DNA from: Prochlorococcus sp. AG-388-F11
GTDB taxonomy: Bacteria > Cyanobacteriota > Cyanobacteriia > PCC-6307 > Cyanobiaceae
Assembly: GCA_003279845.1 (NCBI GenBank)
Contig: QCGP01000009.1
Span: forward strand, 1-48,369
DNA length: 48,369 nt
Direction of reading: 5' to 3'
Part shown: one piece after another, positions 35,737 through 44,330 of the stretch
Layout of the letters: each line of letters starts with the position of its first letter
How positions within the stretch are numbered: the stretch's first letter is position 1
Notes under the pieces: generated by a model
What the model saw: only the letters and a program-made list of their open reading frames with translations
Databases searched by the model: none
Told to the model about the DNA's origin: nothing
Position numbers and translations under genes: made by a program

Positions 35737-36477
35737 ATGGGATTTAATAAAGCTCAAAATATAATAGGACTCAGAGTTTTAAATGATAATGTTGTTTGGT
35801 TATGGAAAAAAAATAAGTCATTAGTAGTTATAGATCCATCTGTTCACGAGCCAGTAATTAAATATATAGATGAGAACAATCTTAACTTAAAAGCTATTTT
35901 GCAAACTCATCATCATTCAGATCATATTGGAGGAACTAAATATCTTATTGAAAGATGGCCAAATGCAAAAGTGATTGCTTCTGCCAAAGAAAAAAAGCGA
36001 ATACCTTTTCAAAATGTATCAGTAGAGGATGGAGAAACTTTAAATCTTTTGGGAGAAAAAGTAGAAATAATTGAAGTATTAGGTCATACAAACTCGCACA
36101 TCGCCTTCTTTATTAATCGCAAGAATCCCGTCCTTTTTATTGGTGATACATTATTCTCGGGGGGTTGTGGAAGGATTTTTGAAGGGACTTATCAACAAAT
36201 GTATTCTTCACTAGAAAGAATCAAGTCATTACCAAAAAATACTCTCATATATTGTGCACATGAATATACTAAGGCAAATATATTGTGGGCATTGAATCTC
36301 AAGCCTAAAGATCAAGATATAAAAAATAAACTTTCGGAAGTTGAAAAAAAACTTTCTCTTAATGAATTAACAATTCCATTTTTACTAGATGAAGAAATGA
36401 AAATTAACCTTTTCTTAAGAGCAAAAAATTTGGAAGAATTTACTTTTTTAAGAACAAATAAAGATTTATGGGCTTAA
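35737..36477 (+). CDS. gloB: hydroxyacylglutathione hydrolase (glyoxalase II)
   Basis: Metallo-beta-lactamase-fold enzyme that hydrolyses S-lactoylglutathione to lactate and glutathione, completing methylglyoxal detoxification. At 246 residues it shows the metal motif [10 protein letters not shown] (HxHxDH), a further His in [10 protein letters not shown], Asp in [17 protein letters not shown] and the C-terminal [10 protein letters not shown] with [12 protein letters not shown] for glutathione contact. The ATG at 35737 is preferred: the open frame extends 57 codons upstream, but those overlap hisG in antisense and lack family similarity. RidA follows by 25 bp. Confidence 0.92.
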   Translation: MGFNKAQNIIGLRVLNDNVVWLWKKNKSLVVIDPSVHEPVIKYIDENNLNLKAILQTHHHSDHIGGTKYLIERWPNAKVIASAKEKKRIPFQNVSVEDGETLNLLGEKVEIIEVLGHTNSHIAFFINRKNPVLFIGDTLFSGGCGRIFEGTYQQMYSSLERIKSLPKNTLIYCAHEYTKANILWALNLKPKDQDIKNKLSEVEKKLSLNELTIPFLLDEEMKINLFLRAKNLEEFTFLRTNKDLWA

Positions 36478-36502
36478 ATAGTATAGGTAATGTCTTAAAC
36501 AA

Positions 36503-36895
36503 ATGTCCCCAAAGAAAGTAATTAAAACATCAAATGCTCCTGAGCCAGTAGGACCTTATAATCAAGCAATAAAAGCCGGAGATTTTATCTATTGTTCTGG
36601 GCAAATTGCTATAGACCCAGCTTCTAATGAAATAACATGTTTGGGTGATATAGAGAAGGAAACTATTCAAGTTTTAAAAAATCTCGCAGCAGTTCTTAAA
36701 GCTGGTGGAGCAAAAATAGATGATGTAATAAAAACAACTATTTACTTAACCGACCTAAGTAATTTTCAAATTGTCAATAAAATATATAGTGATTTTTTCA
36801 ATGTAGAGAATCCTCCAGCAAGAGCCTGTGTTGAAGTTTCATCTCTACCTAAAGGAGTTTTAGTTGAGATAGATTGCGTTGCATTTCTGAATTAA
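36503..36895 (+). CDS. ridA: RidA family reactive enamine/imine deaminase
   Basis: A 130-residue trimeric YjgF/YER057c/UK114 protein that hydrolyses reactive 2-aminoacrylate-type enamines released by PLP enzymes. Typical signatures: PVGPYNQAIKAGDFIYCSGQ at the N-terminus, the substrate-binding Arg in NPPARACVEVSSLPKGVLVEID, and the terminal Glu. ATG start, 25 bp after gloB; the two detoxification genes are probably co-transcribed. Confidence 0.95.
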   Translation: MSPKKVIKTSNAPEPVGPYNQAIKAGDFIYCSGQIAIDPASNEITCLGDIEKETIQVLKNLAAVLKAGGAKIDDVIKTTIYLTDLSNFQIVNKIYSDFFNVENPPARACVEVSSLPKGVLVEIDCVAFLN

Positions 36896-36980
36896 TTTCT
36901 AATTATTGAGAAATTTGAAATATAGTCCAAATCTGCACCATATTTGTATAGATTATTAGTTGGTTATTCCTCTTAAATCT

Positions 36981-37208
36981 ATGACAGCAGCAAAGCTTAA
37001 TATAGATGAATTAGAAGCAGGTTATCCTTTATTTTGTAAAGCACTAAGACTATTAATTTTAAAAGGCAACTCAGTTAAAGATATCGAAAAGACAGTATGC
37101 TGGGGACATCTTGAAACTCTAAATAGGTGTCTGCCAGGAAGATATAAAGCTCCCACATATTTAATGGCTTTAATAAAAAGAGATATTGCTAAGCCCAGCA
37201 ATTATTGA
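36981..37208 (+). CDS. DUF3136-like small protein
   Basis: A 75-residue, soluble protein with a conserved cyanobacterial look: LNIDELEAGYPLFCKALRLL followed by KTVCWGHLETLNRCLPGRYK. I associate this with DUF3136, a picocyanobacterial family without known function. Cys residues at about 21, 42 and 53 are notable in so small a protein. The ATG at 36981 is preferred over an in-frame TTG 21 bases earlier. It converges on the carboxysome cluster's last gene, five bases between the stops. Confidence 0.65.
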   Translation: MTAAKLNIDELEAGYPLFCKALRLLILKGNSVKDIEKTVCWGHLETLNRCLPGRYKAPTYLMALIKRDIAKPSNY

Positions 37209-37213
37209 GAGGG

Positions 37214-37453
37214 TTAATCTTCTAAATAAAATTTATCTATTTCTGCTGAAAAGTCATTTTCCTTAATAGATATTTCTTTACTATCTACAAATATTGAAAG
37301 ACTTACAAAATTCTTACCGAAGCTGATATTTGGATAGATATCCCTTTCTTTACATAATTTCTCAATTTTCCCCATGAATTTACTAATTTTTGAGTATTGC
37401 TCAAATTCAAATCTTTTTTCAATCCTCAAAGGTGATTCTCTTTCATTCCACAT
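37214..37453 (-). CDS. pterin-4a-carbinolamine dehydratase-like RuBisCO assembly factor (acRAF)
   Basis: A 79-residue protein with a degenerate PCD fold (FEFEQYSKISKFMGKIEKLC then ISFGKNFVSLSIFVDSKEIS). In alpha-carboxysome operons the PCD-like gene at the end encodes acRAF, which aids form IA RuBisCO assembly and has lost the catalytic His residues; no HH pair is present here. Start is the ATG at 37453; a TTG immediately upstream is also in frame. It is the distal gene of the cluster, 66 bp after csoS4B, a longer gap than the others. Confidence 0.68.
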   Translation of the reverse strand: MWNERESPLRIEKRFEFEQYSKISKFMGKIEKLCKERDIYPNISFGKNFVSLSIFVDSKEISIKENDFSAEIDKFYLED

Positions 37454-37522
37454 CAAATTCTTTATTCAAGACTAATAACACTATACCTTCAACTAAGTTT
37501 CTCAAAAAACTTTTTTAAAATT

Positions 37523-37771
37523 TTAATCACTCTCCCAATAATCAATAATACCGCCAATTGTTAAATCGGTTTGAACCTCTGGATTAGGGCATGCAAATCT
37601 AGCGGCAGATCCACTAGCAGTAAAAACCCAATTACCTTCTCTTGCGCCAACAGGATCAACAGCCACTAATTTCTTTCCTTTATTATTTTCCAAAATTCTT
37701 AAATTCATGTAACCTAAGCCAGCGACTCTTTGAGTACATACCATCCTTCCTAATACCTTCATTATTTCCAT
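37523..37771 (-). CDS. csoS4B: carboxysome shell vertex protein CsoS4B
   Basis: Pentameric BMC vertex protein (CcmL/EutN fold), 82 residues, that closes the twelve corners of the icosahedral shell. MKVLGRMVCTQRVAGLGYMN at the N-terminus and VFTASGSAARFACPN with LTIGGIIDYWE at the C-terminus match the family. The ATG at 37771 starts MEIMKVLG; a second ATG three codons later is also possible. Thirteen bases downstream of csoS4A. Confidence 0.95.
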   Translation of the reverse strand: MEIMKVLGRMVCTQRVAGLGYMNLRILENNKGKKLVAVDPVGAREGNWVFTASGSAARFACPNPEVQTDLTIGGIIDYWESD

Positions 37772-37784
37772 AATTCCTATCCTC

Positions 37785-38042
37785 CTAGTTTTGTGGGTTA
37801 TCAGGATCCCAATGATCTATTATTCCAACAATCGTTAAATCGCTAGGATAAGACTTGCTTCCTGCAGCTTCTCTCGCAGCAGAACTTCCAACACAAATAA
37901 CCCAATCTCCTGGTTTACAACCAACAGCATCTACAGCAACCTTTTTTGAAGAACCATCCAAGACAACCTGAAGATGTTTATGTTCAAACCCAGGGATCCT
38001 ATTGGTTGACACAAGTGGTTTTACAACCTTACAAATTAACAT
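37785..38042 (-). CDS. csoS4A: carboxysome shell vertex protein CsoS4A
   Basis: Pentameric shell vertex protein, 85 residues, paralogous to CsoS4B. Signatures are MLICKVVKPLVSTNRIPGFE, AVDAVGCKPGDWVICVGSSA and SDLTIVGIIDHWDP. Low copy number per carboxysome; its loss in other species makes shells leaky. The ATG lies only two bases after the csoSCA stop, so translation is presumably coupled, and csoS4B follows after 13 bp. Confidence 0.95.
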   Translation of the reverse strand: MLICKVVKPLVSTNRIPGFEHKHLQVVLDGSSKKVAVDAVGCKPGDWVICVGSSAAREAAGSKSYPSDLTIVGIIDHWDPDNPQN

Positions 38043-38044
38043 AA

Positions 38045-39574
38045 CTAGTGAGCCTCCTCTGTTTTTTTATCTAAAGACATTCCAATAATTTGGGCGGAAT
38101 GAATGTCGTCCCTATCTCTAATAGTAGAGCAAGTATGTAACAAACCTTGATCTACTAAATTTTTATATCTAATTGATATCGCATTGTTAACTCTTTCACA
38201 ATCTTTTATTGCTCTCTCTTTTGCACCGGTTACTTTGCCAGAGTAATCAAATCTTATTACTACTGGAATAGGTAGATCTTGAGAAACATTTAATCCAGTA
38301 AAAATCTTCACTCCTACATCTAAATCAGGCGCCCCTTCTTCTACGGTATCTAAATGAGCAAAATAAGTTAAATTTCTGAGATGTACTTCTTTAAAACCTA
38401 TACCAACTCCAATAAACCTCTCTGCATGCCCGATATCATCATAAGAACCATTATAAAAATTCTTTACATAATCAATTTGAGAAATATTATTAACAATTAA
38501 TTTATAGATAAATTTCTCTATTCCATGGAGTTTATCTTTTGAAGATTGCTTAGAAATCACCTGGCAAATTTCTCTCTCTGCATCCTCTTCTGAAAAGTTA
38601 ATTGTTGAATTATAAATTTCTAAAGTAGAAATAGTTTTTTCTAAATCTATACCGCCATCGCTTGTTGACAAATGTATTTTTAATGAATCAGTGTCTGTAT
38701 CAAGTCCAATTAACATTAAATCCACAGAGGCTCCGCAGCAAAAGCTGTTTTCTATAGCTTCTTTGAAAGCATATAATTTATTTCTACCTTCTGCTGCAGC
38801 CAACTCGTCGTTACTCCCATGAGCTGCGCATCCCTGATGCAAAGGATCTACCGAACTAAAATGATAAGTTACAACTTTTAAGTACCTAGTATCTTTATGA
38901 GCTTCATTAGGAACATTCTCTCTATATCTTTTATGTTCAGTTTTTACCCATCTATTTACAGTATTTTCTATATCAAACAGTGCACCAGCGTGGGATCTTC
39001 TTCTTACTGAACTAAAAGGTATTCTCATTACATATGCGACTGAATGAGCTAATCTTCCATCTGAACAAGGAGTTATATCAAGTAAATGTATTCCACAATC
39101 TAAAAGAAATTTTTCAAAGTCTTCCGCACCTCTACTTCCCACAGCAGCTTCAAGTGGATCATTGTTAAAAAAATTGTCACTAAGTTTCTCATGCTGTTTA
39201 AAAGCACACCATGCATATAAAGCTCTCATATCAAGAGGTTTAACCCAAGATTTATCTAATACATGAAGGGGTAAATCTATTCCCAAATTTTTTCTTGATA
39301 TTGTCTGAGCTTTATTTATAAAATCTTCATGATGTTGTATTCGAGCAATTTCCTTAAGAGTTGGAACAATTTCGTCAAAATCTCTTTTTATTTTGCTTTC
39401 GTACCTAAATAGATTCTCATTTTGAATATTATTGGTTAATTTATGAGACTTTCCAGAATTTCGAAAATTATTTGATTCTTTAGTTTGTATATGGATATTT
39501 TCAGTAAAAGTTTTCATTGGAGCTGTTGGCCCCAATGTGAAGTTCTTGGCTTTAGCCAGTCCTCTTAAAGGCAT
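38045..39574 (-). CDS. csoSCA: carboxysomal beta-type carbonic anhydrase
   Basis: Shell-associated carbonic anhydrase (also called csoS3), converting imported bicarbonate to CO2 beside RuBisCO. At 509 residues it has the divergent beta-CA layout. The zinc and active-site residues are visible as ITPCSDGRLAHS (Cys-x-Asp-x-Arg) and YHFSSVDPLHQGCAAHGSND, with His and Cys 11 residues apart as in the Halothiobacillus enzyme. The N-terminal region (about 1-140) is helical and thought to bind the shell or RuBisCO. ATG start, 8 bp after csoS2. Confidence 0.96.
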   Translation of the reverse strand: MPLRGLAKAKNFTLGPTAPMKTFTENIHIQTKESNNFRNSGKSHKLTNNIQNENLFRYESKIKRDFDEIVPTLKEIARIQHHEDFINKAQTISRKNLGIDLPLHVLDKSWVKPLDMRALYAWCAFKQHEKLSDNFFNNDPLEAAVGSRGAEDFEKFLLDCGIHLLDITPCSDGRLAHSVAYVMRIPFSSVRRRSHAGALFDIENTVNRWVKTEHKRYRENVPNEAHKDTRYLKVVTYHFSSVDPLHQGCAAHGSNDELAAAEGRNKLYAFKEAIENSFCCGASVDLMLIGLDTDTDSLKIHLSTSDGGIDLEKTISTLEIYNSTINFSEEDAEREICQVISKQSSKDKLHGIEKFIYKLIVNNISQIDYVKNFYNGSYDDIGHAERFIGVGIGFKEVHLRNLTYFAHLDTVEEGAPDLDVGVKIFTGLNVSQDLPIPVVIRFDYSGKVTGAKERAIKDCERVNNAISIRYKNLVDQGLLHTCSTIRDRDDIHSAQIIGMSLDKKTEEAH

Positions 39575-39581
39575 TATTTAC

Positions 39582-41876
39582 TTAACCTCTTGCACCACCA
39601 GAAAAGGTAACAAGTTGTCCTTCACGAGTATTACCACTAGATCCAGTTATCAAGAAATCTGGTTTTTCTGTTTCCTCATTTCTTTTGACTTCCATAGAGG
39701 GCATTGCGCTCATGAATCCTGCTCTTGATGGATTTCTCTTTCTAGAAGAAGCTCCCTCTGTGCCTGTTACCTTATCACCACGATCCCAATCATCACCAGT
39801 TACGTTTCCAACTGACTGTCCTTCACCAGTAATCCTTGATGCGACTCTTTTTTCTGATGTCTTTGCTGCACGATCTGTCTCTTCAATTTCCATTTTTTGT
39901 TTATAAGTAATATTTTTATTTGGCTCAAATCTAAATTTTTCAGTACCAGTGACCTTGTCAACTGCCATATCAAAAGGTCCTGTTACCTTTGAACCATTTT
40001 CATATTCATTACCAGTAACACCTTGCGTATTTTTTTCAGAATATTTGTCTCTTGATGGCGATTTTACAGAAAACTCTTTCCAAGAATTACCTGCTGACTT
40101 TTCAGGATTCGCATAAGCAGTATCATGTGGAGGATTATCACAAGCTTGGGAGAACTGATCTCCACCAACATAAGGAGTTCCTGTTAGGTTTTTACAAGCA
40201 CCTTTCTTAGCACCTGTCATTACTCCGCCAATTCCTGGTTGCTGTCCTGTAAGTCTTGCATTTGAATTATTTCCAGAATTAACTGTTGCTCGTGATTTCA
40301 TATCTTCAGAAGTTTCAGTATTACAATTCTCATTAATCTGATCCAAGCCTGCATAAGGTGTTCCTGTTAACACTTTGCATGAACCTGGTTCATCTCCAGT
40401 TACTATTTTTGATCTTCCTGTCATAGTGCCGCTTATTAAATTTGACTTTGAAGAAAGGCTTAAACCTACTTTTCTAGCTTCTGGTTTTGGTTTTGAACCG
40501 CAAAACTTCTCATATTGTTGAGATCCTATGTACTCATCACCAGTTACATTCTTGCAACTCCCATGTTCATTGCCTGTCATATGTTCTGATCTTCCTACCC
40601 CTGTACCAGTTACATTGTTGCCACTAAGAGTGTTGTAAATGCCTACTTTTTCAAATGCCTTGCCTTTTGGATTTGGCTCTGAGCCAAGATATTGATCTCC
40701 AGTTAATTGATGTCCAGAGCCTGATTCATCTCCAGTAACTAGGGTTGATCTACCAGGAAGTGATCCAGAAACTTTTAATCCATCAGTTGTAGTACTGTGT
40801 TTCACCTTTGAAGGATTTTTTGGAACATCACCACAATACTTCTGTGATTGATTAGCAGATACATATTCAGTTCCTGTAAGGTTTTTACAAGTCCCAGGCT
40901 CATCGCCTGTGACCCTCTCAGATCTACCAACCTCATTTCCAGTTACTCTATTACCAGATGTTGTCGAGGTAACAGTAGATCTAAGTGGTTGTTTATAACT
41001 TGGTCTATCTTGACAAAATTGATCAACTACTTCTGCTCCCATATATTGAGTACCAGTGACAGTTCTGCATGTACTTGCTTCATTGCCTGTAGTTTTTGCA
41101 GATCTATTAGCTTGTGTTCCAGTAACTATTTGACCTGAATCAGTTTCACTATTACCAACTTTCCAGCTAGCATCAACAATATTTTGTTTGGCGCCATTTT
41201 TATTTGGACCACATGGTCTGCATTTACCATTACCCTTTTTACCTGTAGCACCAGTTTTACTTCTTAGCTCTCTCACTCTCTGAGAAATCTCTCTACTACT
41301 TAAATCTGGGTCTCCCCTTCTAGCTAAAGAAGCTGCACTGGTATTTTGTTTAGTTGCTGATTTACCATGCTTAGATTGAGCTTCTCTTCTCGCTAAAACT
41401 ATATCTCTACTTGTATTAGTAATAGGCTTTCTCTTCTGATTAATTCTTCTTTTAACATTGGGTTTTAGGGACTTAGATTCTTTACTAGTTGAATCTTGAC
41501 TTTCTTGATTTTTACTTATAGTTGATTTAACTTTGTTTAAAGGAATTTCATTTTTAACTTCGGTACGGGTTCTATCGGCTGAAGTTATAGCTGATTTCCC
41601 ATGGGTAGACATTGCTTTTCTTCTCTCTATAACTAACTCTTTACTAGATAAAGTTGTTGAAGAAAACTTATTATTTACATTAGTTTTTGGAATATGTTTT
41701 TCAACTGGTTTAGTAATATTTCGATTATTGGAAGACTGATTACCAGAAATCTGTATATCTTGCGAAGATCGAACTCTATCTTTAGTAGTTGAAGAATAAG
41801 CAGCAGCTTTTTTACCGCTATCACTCATCGCCTTTCTTCTTTCTAGTGCAATCTCTCTACTGGTTTTTTTTGACAT
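39582..41876 (-). CDS. csoS2: carboxysome assembly scaffold CsoS2
   Basis: Intrinsically disordered linker joining RuBisCO to the shell, 764 residues from the ATG at 41876 (the in-frame TTG nine bases upstream is unlikely). The N-terminal region has four RuBisCO-binding repeats of the type RRKAMSxxGKxA; the middle region has six repeats with C-K-x-LTGTxY; the C-terminal region has VTGN/VTGT elements and ends GQLVTFSGGARG. The third middle repeat has lost both cysteines (GSGHQLTGDQY). A perfect hairpin with six T residues lies directly upstream, between cbbS and csoS2. No frameshift product can be judged from sequence. Confidence 0.96.
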   Translation of the reverse strand: MSKKTSREIALERRKAMSDSGKKAAAYSSTTKDRVRSSQDIQISGNQSSNNRNITKPVEKHIPKTNVNNKFSSTTLSSKELVIERRKAMSTHGKSAITSADRTRTEVKNEIPLNKVKSTISKNQESQDSTSKESKSLKPNVKRRINQKRKPITNTSRDIVLARREAQSKHGKSATKQNTSAASLARRGDPDLSSREISQRVRELRSKTGATGKKGNGKCRPCGPNKNGAKQNIVDASWKVGNSETDSGQIVTGTQANRSAKTTGNEASTCRTVTGTQYMGAEVVDQFCQDRPSYKQPLRSTVTSTTSGNRVTGNEVGRSERVTGDEPGTCKNLTGTEYVSANQSQKYCGDVPKNPSKVKHSTTTDGLKVSGSLPGRSTLVTGDESGSGHQLTGDQYLGSEPNPKGKAFEKVGIYNTLSGNNVTGTGVGRSEHMTGNEHGSCKNVTGDEYIGSQQYEKFCGSKPKPEARKVGLSLSSKSNLISGTMTGRSKIVTGDEPGSCKVLTGTPYAGLDQINENCNTETSEDMKSRATVNSGNNSNARLTGQQPGIGGVMTGAKKGACKNLTGTPYVGGDQFSQACDNPPHDTAYANPEKSAGNSWKEFSVKSPSRDKYSEKNTQGVTGNEYENGSKVTGPFDMAVDKVTGTEKFRFEPNKNITYKQKMEIEETDRAAKTSEKRVASRITGEGQSVGNVTGDDWDRGDKVTGTEGASSRKRNPSRAGFMSAMPSMEVKRNEETEKPDFLITGSSGNTREGQLVTFSGGARG

Positions 41877-41900
41877 AATCTTCAAATGTGAAACTCTTTT

Positions 41901-41933
41901 AAAAAACTTTCTCCAAATTTTTTTTGGAGAAAG
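41901..41933 (-). terminator. intercistronic terminator/attenuator between cbbS and csoS2
   Basis: Minus strand: CTTTCTCCAAA, 5-base A loop, TTTGGAGAAAG (perfect 11-base arms at 41923-41933 and 41907-41917), then TTTTTT at 41901-41906. This is the clearest factor-independent terminator seen in the window and it sits inside the operon, 25 bases before the csoS2 ATG. Confidence 0.8.
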
Positions 41934-41955
41934 ATATTTACTACATAAAGTAGAT

Positions 41956-42297
41956 TTAACGTCCTTGGAAAACTACAAAAGCTGTCCCTTGGCTTTGAGT
42001 GTAAGCATCGTATCCGATGATTCTTACATGGTGATCAGGGTATGCTCTATGACATGCCTCTAATTCACTTACAACCAAGTTAAGATCTTTTTCCCCAAAG
42101 AATGGGAGCTTCCAATAAGACCAATAAGTTTGCATACTTCCACTAGGATGAACGTGCTCAATAACAGGACTCCAGCCTTGAGCAATTATGTATGCAATTT
42201 GATCGTATATTTCTTCCTGGGTCATCGGTGGTAAAAAACCGAATGTTTCCAGGGTTGCAACTGTTTGATAGTCGCCTACTGTGCTCTGGAAAGGCAT
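41956..42297 (-). CDS. cbbS: RuBisCO small subunit, form IA
   Basis: The 113-residue small subunit that caps the L8S8 enzyme. Features are the N-terminal VATLETFGFLPPMTQEEIYDQ-type start, the GSMQTYWSYWKLPFFGEKDL region and CHRAYPDHHVRIIGYDAYTQ. ATG start, 93 bp after cbbL. Lacks the insert loop found in green-type subunits, as expected of the alpha-carboxysome enzyme. Confidence 0.98.
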   Translation of the reverse strand: MPFQSTVGDYQTVATLETFGFLPPMTQEEIYDQIAYIIAQGWSPVIEHVHPSGSMQTYWSYWKLPFFGEKDLNLVVSELEACHRAYPDHHVRIIGYDAYTQSQGTAFVVFQGR

Positions 42298-42351
42298 AAT
42301 TAATTTAAATGTGAATGGAATTACTCGTAATAGAACGAGATTTTTAGAAGT

Positions 42352-42376
42352 TTGAGGAGAAGAAGAATCTCCTCAA
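42352..42376 (-). other. stem-loop between cbbL and cbbS
   Basis: Perfect 9-base arms TTGAGGAGA and TCTCCTCAA around a 7-base loop, 14 bases after the cbbL stop and without a T run. It resembles an mRNA stabiliser or processing site rather than a terminator. Confidence 0.65.
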
Positions 42377-42390
42377 TTTTGAAATTTGGT

Positions 42391-43806
42391 TTAACCTTGA
42401 ACGTCAAGCTTGTCGACGGTATCAAATTCAAACTTAATTTCCTTCCAAGTTTCAAGAGCAATAGCTAATTCAGGACTGTGCTTAGCAGCTTCCATAAGAA
42501 TGTCTCTACTCTCTTTTTCGATTTCGCGACCAGCATTACGTGCTTTTACACAAGCTTCTAAAGCAACTCTATTAGCTGCAGCTCCAGCAGCTGAACCCCA
42601 TGGATGACCATGTGTTCCTCCACCGAACTGAAGACAAGAATCATCTCCAAAAATCGCTAGGAGTGCAGGCATATGCCAAACGTGAATACCACCTGATGCG
42701 ACAGCAAATACTCCTGGCATTGAACCCCAATCTTGATCAAAGAAGTTACCTCTTGATCTATCTTCAGGAACAAATGACTCTCTTAAGTTATCAATGTAAC
42801 CAAGAGTTGTTTGACGATCACCTTCTAGTTTTCCAACAACAGTTCCAGTGTGTAATTGATCTCCTCCGGAGAGTCTCAAACATTTTGCTAGAACTCTGAA
42901 ATGAATACCATGCTTTGGATGCCTATCAATAACAGCATGCATAGCTCTGTGTATATGCAGAAGCATGCCATTTTTACGACACCAGTTTGCTAATCCAGTA
43001 TTTGCAGTAAAACCACCAGTTATATAATCATGCATGATGATTGGCATATCTAGCTCTTTTGCAAATTCAGCTCTTTCATAGAGTTCTTCAGGAGTATTAG
43101 CAGTACAGTTTAGGTAGTGACCTTTAACTTCTCCAGTTTCTTGCTGAGCAAGCTTAACTGCCTCTGCAACAAATTCAAATCTTTCTCTCCAACGCTGGAA
43201 TGGTTGAGAATTAATATTCTCATCATCCTTTGTTAAGTCAAGACCACCTCTAAGGCACTCATACACAACTCGACCATAGTTTTTACCAGATAAGCCTAAT
43301 TTAGGTTTAATGGTACAACCAAGAAGAGGTCTTCCGTATTTGTTTAAACGATCTCTTTCAACTACGATTCCATTTGGTGGACCACCGCAAGTTTTGATGA
43401 AAGCTATTGGGAATCTAATGTCTTCTAGACGTAAGTGTCTTAGAGCTTTAAATCCAAAAACGTTTCCTACTAGAGATGTTAATACGTTTGTAATAGAACC
43501 TTCTTCAAAAAGATCTAAAGGATATGCAATGAAAGCATAAAAAGCTTCAGGATCTCCAGGAACGTCTTCGATTCGATAACAACGTCCTTTATAAAATTCT
43601 AAATCTGTAAGTAACTCGGACCAAACTGTTGACCAAGTACCTGTTGAGGATTCAGCGGCAACAGCTGCTGCAACTTCTTCTCTGGGAACACCTTCTTGAC
43701 CTGTACATTTGAAACAGGCTAATAAATCGGTGTCTAGGGGTACATATTCAGGAGTCCAGTAGGTATCTCTGTACTCCTTTACCCCTGCATCATACTTCTT
43801 ACTCAT
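42391..43806 (-). CDS. cbbL: RuBisCO large subunit, form IA
   Basis: Ribulose-1,5-bisphosphate carboxylase/oxygenase large subunit, 471 residues, normal length for form IA. Active-site motifs: [21 protein letters not shown] (catalytic Lys), [17 protein letters not shown] (the Lys carbamylated during activation), [10 protein letters not shown] (catalytic His), and loop 6 as [10 protein letters not shown]. Localised in carboxysomes through CsoS2. ATG start, 69 bp after csoS1. Confidence 0.99.
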
Positions 43807-43846
43807 AAGGATAAATTTAGGTCTGTGTAGGGAAAATAATTATTGT

Positions 43847-43866
43847 GCAAAATTTATAAATTTTGC
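43847..43866. other. 20-bp perfect palindrome between csoS1 and cbbL
   Basis: GCAAAATTTATAAATTTTGC: two 10-base arms without a spacer, starting 9 bases after the csoS1 stop. In RNA it would form a stem of up to eight pairs with a 4-base loop. It could also be a symmetrical protein-binding site containing TATAAA in both directions. Confidence 0.7.
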
Positions 43867-43875
43867 TTTACTTAA

Positions 43876-44187
43876 TTAGTCCTTTTGACCAAGAAATTCA
43901 CCGTTACCAAGAGCAGGTTCAACTTCTCTATGAGGACGAGCAATAATGTGAGCTGCAACTAAACCGTCACCAACTCTTTCACAAGCATCAGCTCCAGCTC
44001 TTACAGCTGCGTTAACTGCGCCTGTTTCGCCTCTAACTAATACTGTGACATAACCGCCACCTACGAATTCACGACCAATAAGGCGAACTTCTGCAGCCTT
44101 TGTCATTGCATCTGCTGCTTCGATTGCAGGTACAAGTCCGCGTGTCTCGATCATGCCGAGAGCGATACCCATTGTTTCTGTAGCCAT
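43876..44187 (-). CDS. csoS1: carboxysome shell hexamer protein CsoS1
   Basis: Main facet protein of the alpha-carboxysome shell, a 103-residue single BMC domain forming hexameric tiles with a narrow positive pore. Family features are GIALGMIETRGLVPAIEAADAM, VRLIGREFVGGGYVTVLVRG and the pore/edge-region GETGAVNAAVRAGADACERV. ATG start. First gene of the minus-strand run; its leader, a 14-bp repeat and a possible -10 sequence lie in the adjoining gap. Confidence 0.98.
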   Translation of the reverse strand: MATETMGIALGMIETRGLVPAIEAADAMTKAAEVRLIGREFVGGGYVTVLVRGETGAVNAAVRAGADACERVGDGLVAAHIIARPHREVEPALGNGEFLGQKD

Positions 44188-44205
44188 TGTCTACTAATTA
44201 CTAAA

Positions 44206-44219
44206 TGTGGAATGTTCAA
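44206..44219. repeat. 14-bp direct repeat, copy in csoS1 leader
   Basis: TGTGGAATGTTCAA on the plus strand, 18 bases upstream of the csoS1 ATG; identical to 44437-44450. Confidence 0.92.
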
Positions 44220-44330
44220 TTCGAAGAATGCTCCATTAGGTACTTATAAGTCAAGCGTTTTCACCAAAATCCCCATTAATGTTTTTTCTATTATTCATAA
44301 GAAAAACTTATCACCCTTGGTACTATTGAT

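Noticed and set aside
39582..41876. Repeated blocks as a CRISPR array or tandem DNA repeat
   Set aside because: The periodicity comes from CsoS2 protein repeats; DNA copies are imperfect and in frame.
42600..42899. 99-codon ORF antisense to cbbL
   Set aside because: Lies wholly inside the highly conserved RuBisCO coding sequence on the other strand; no independent support.
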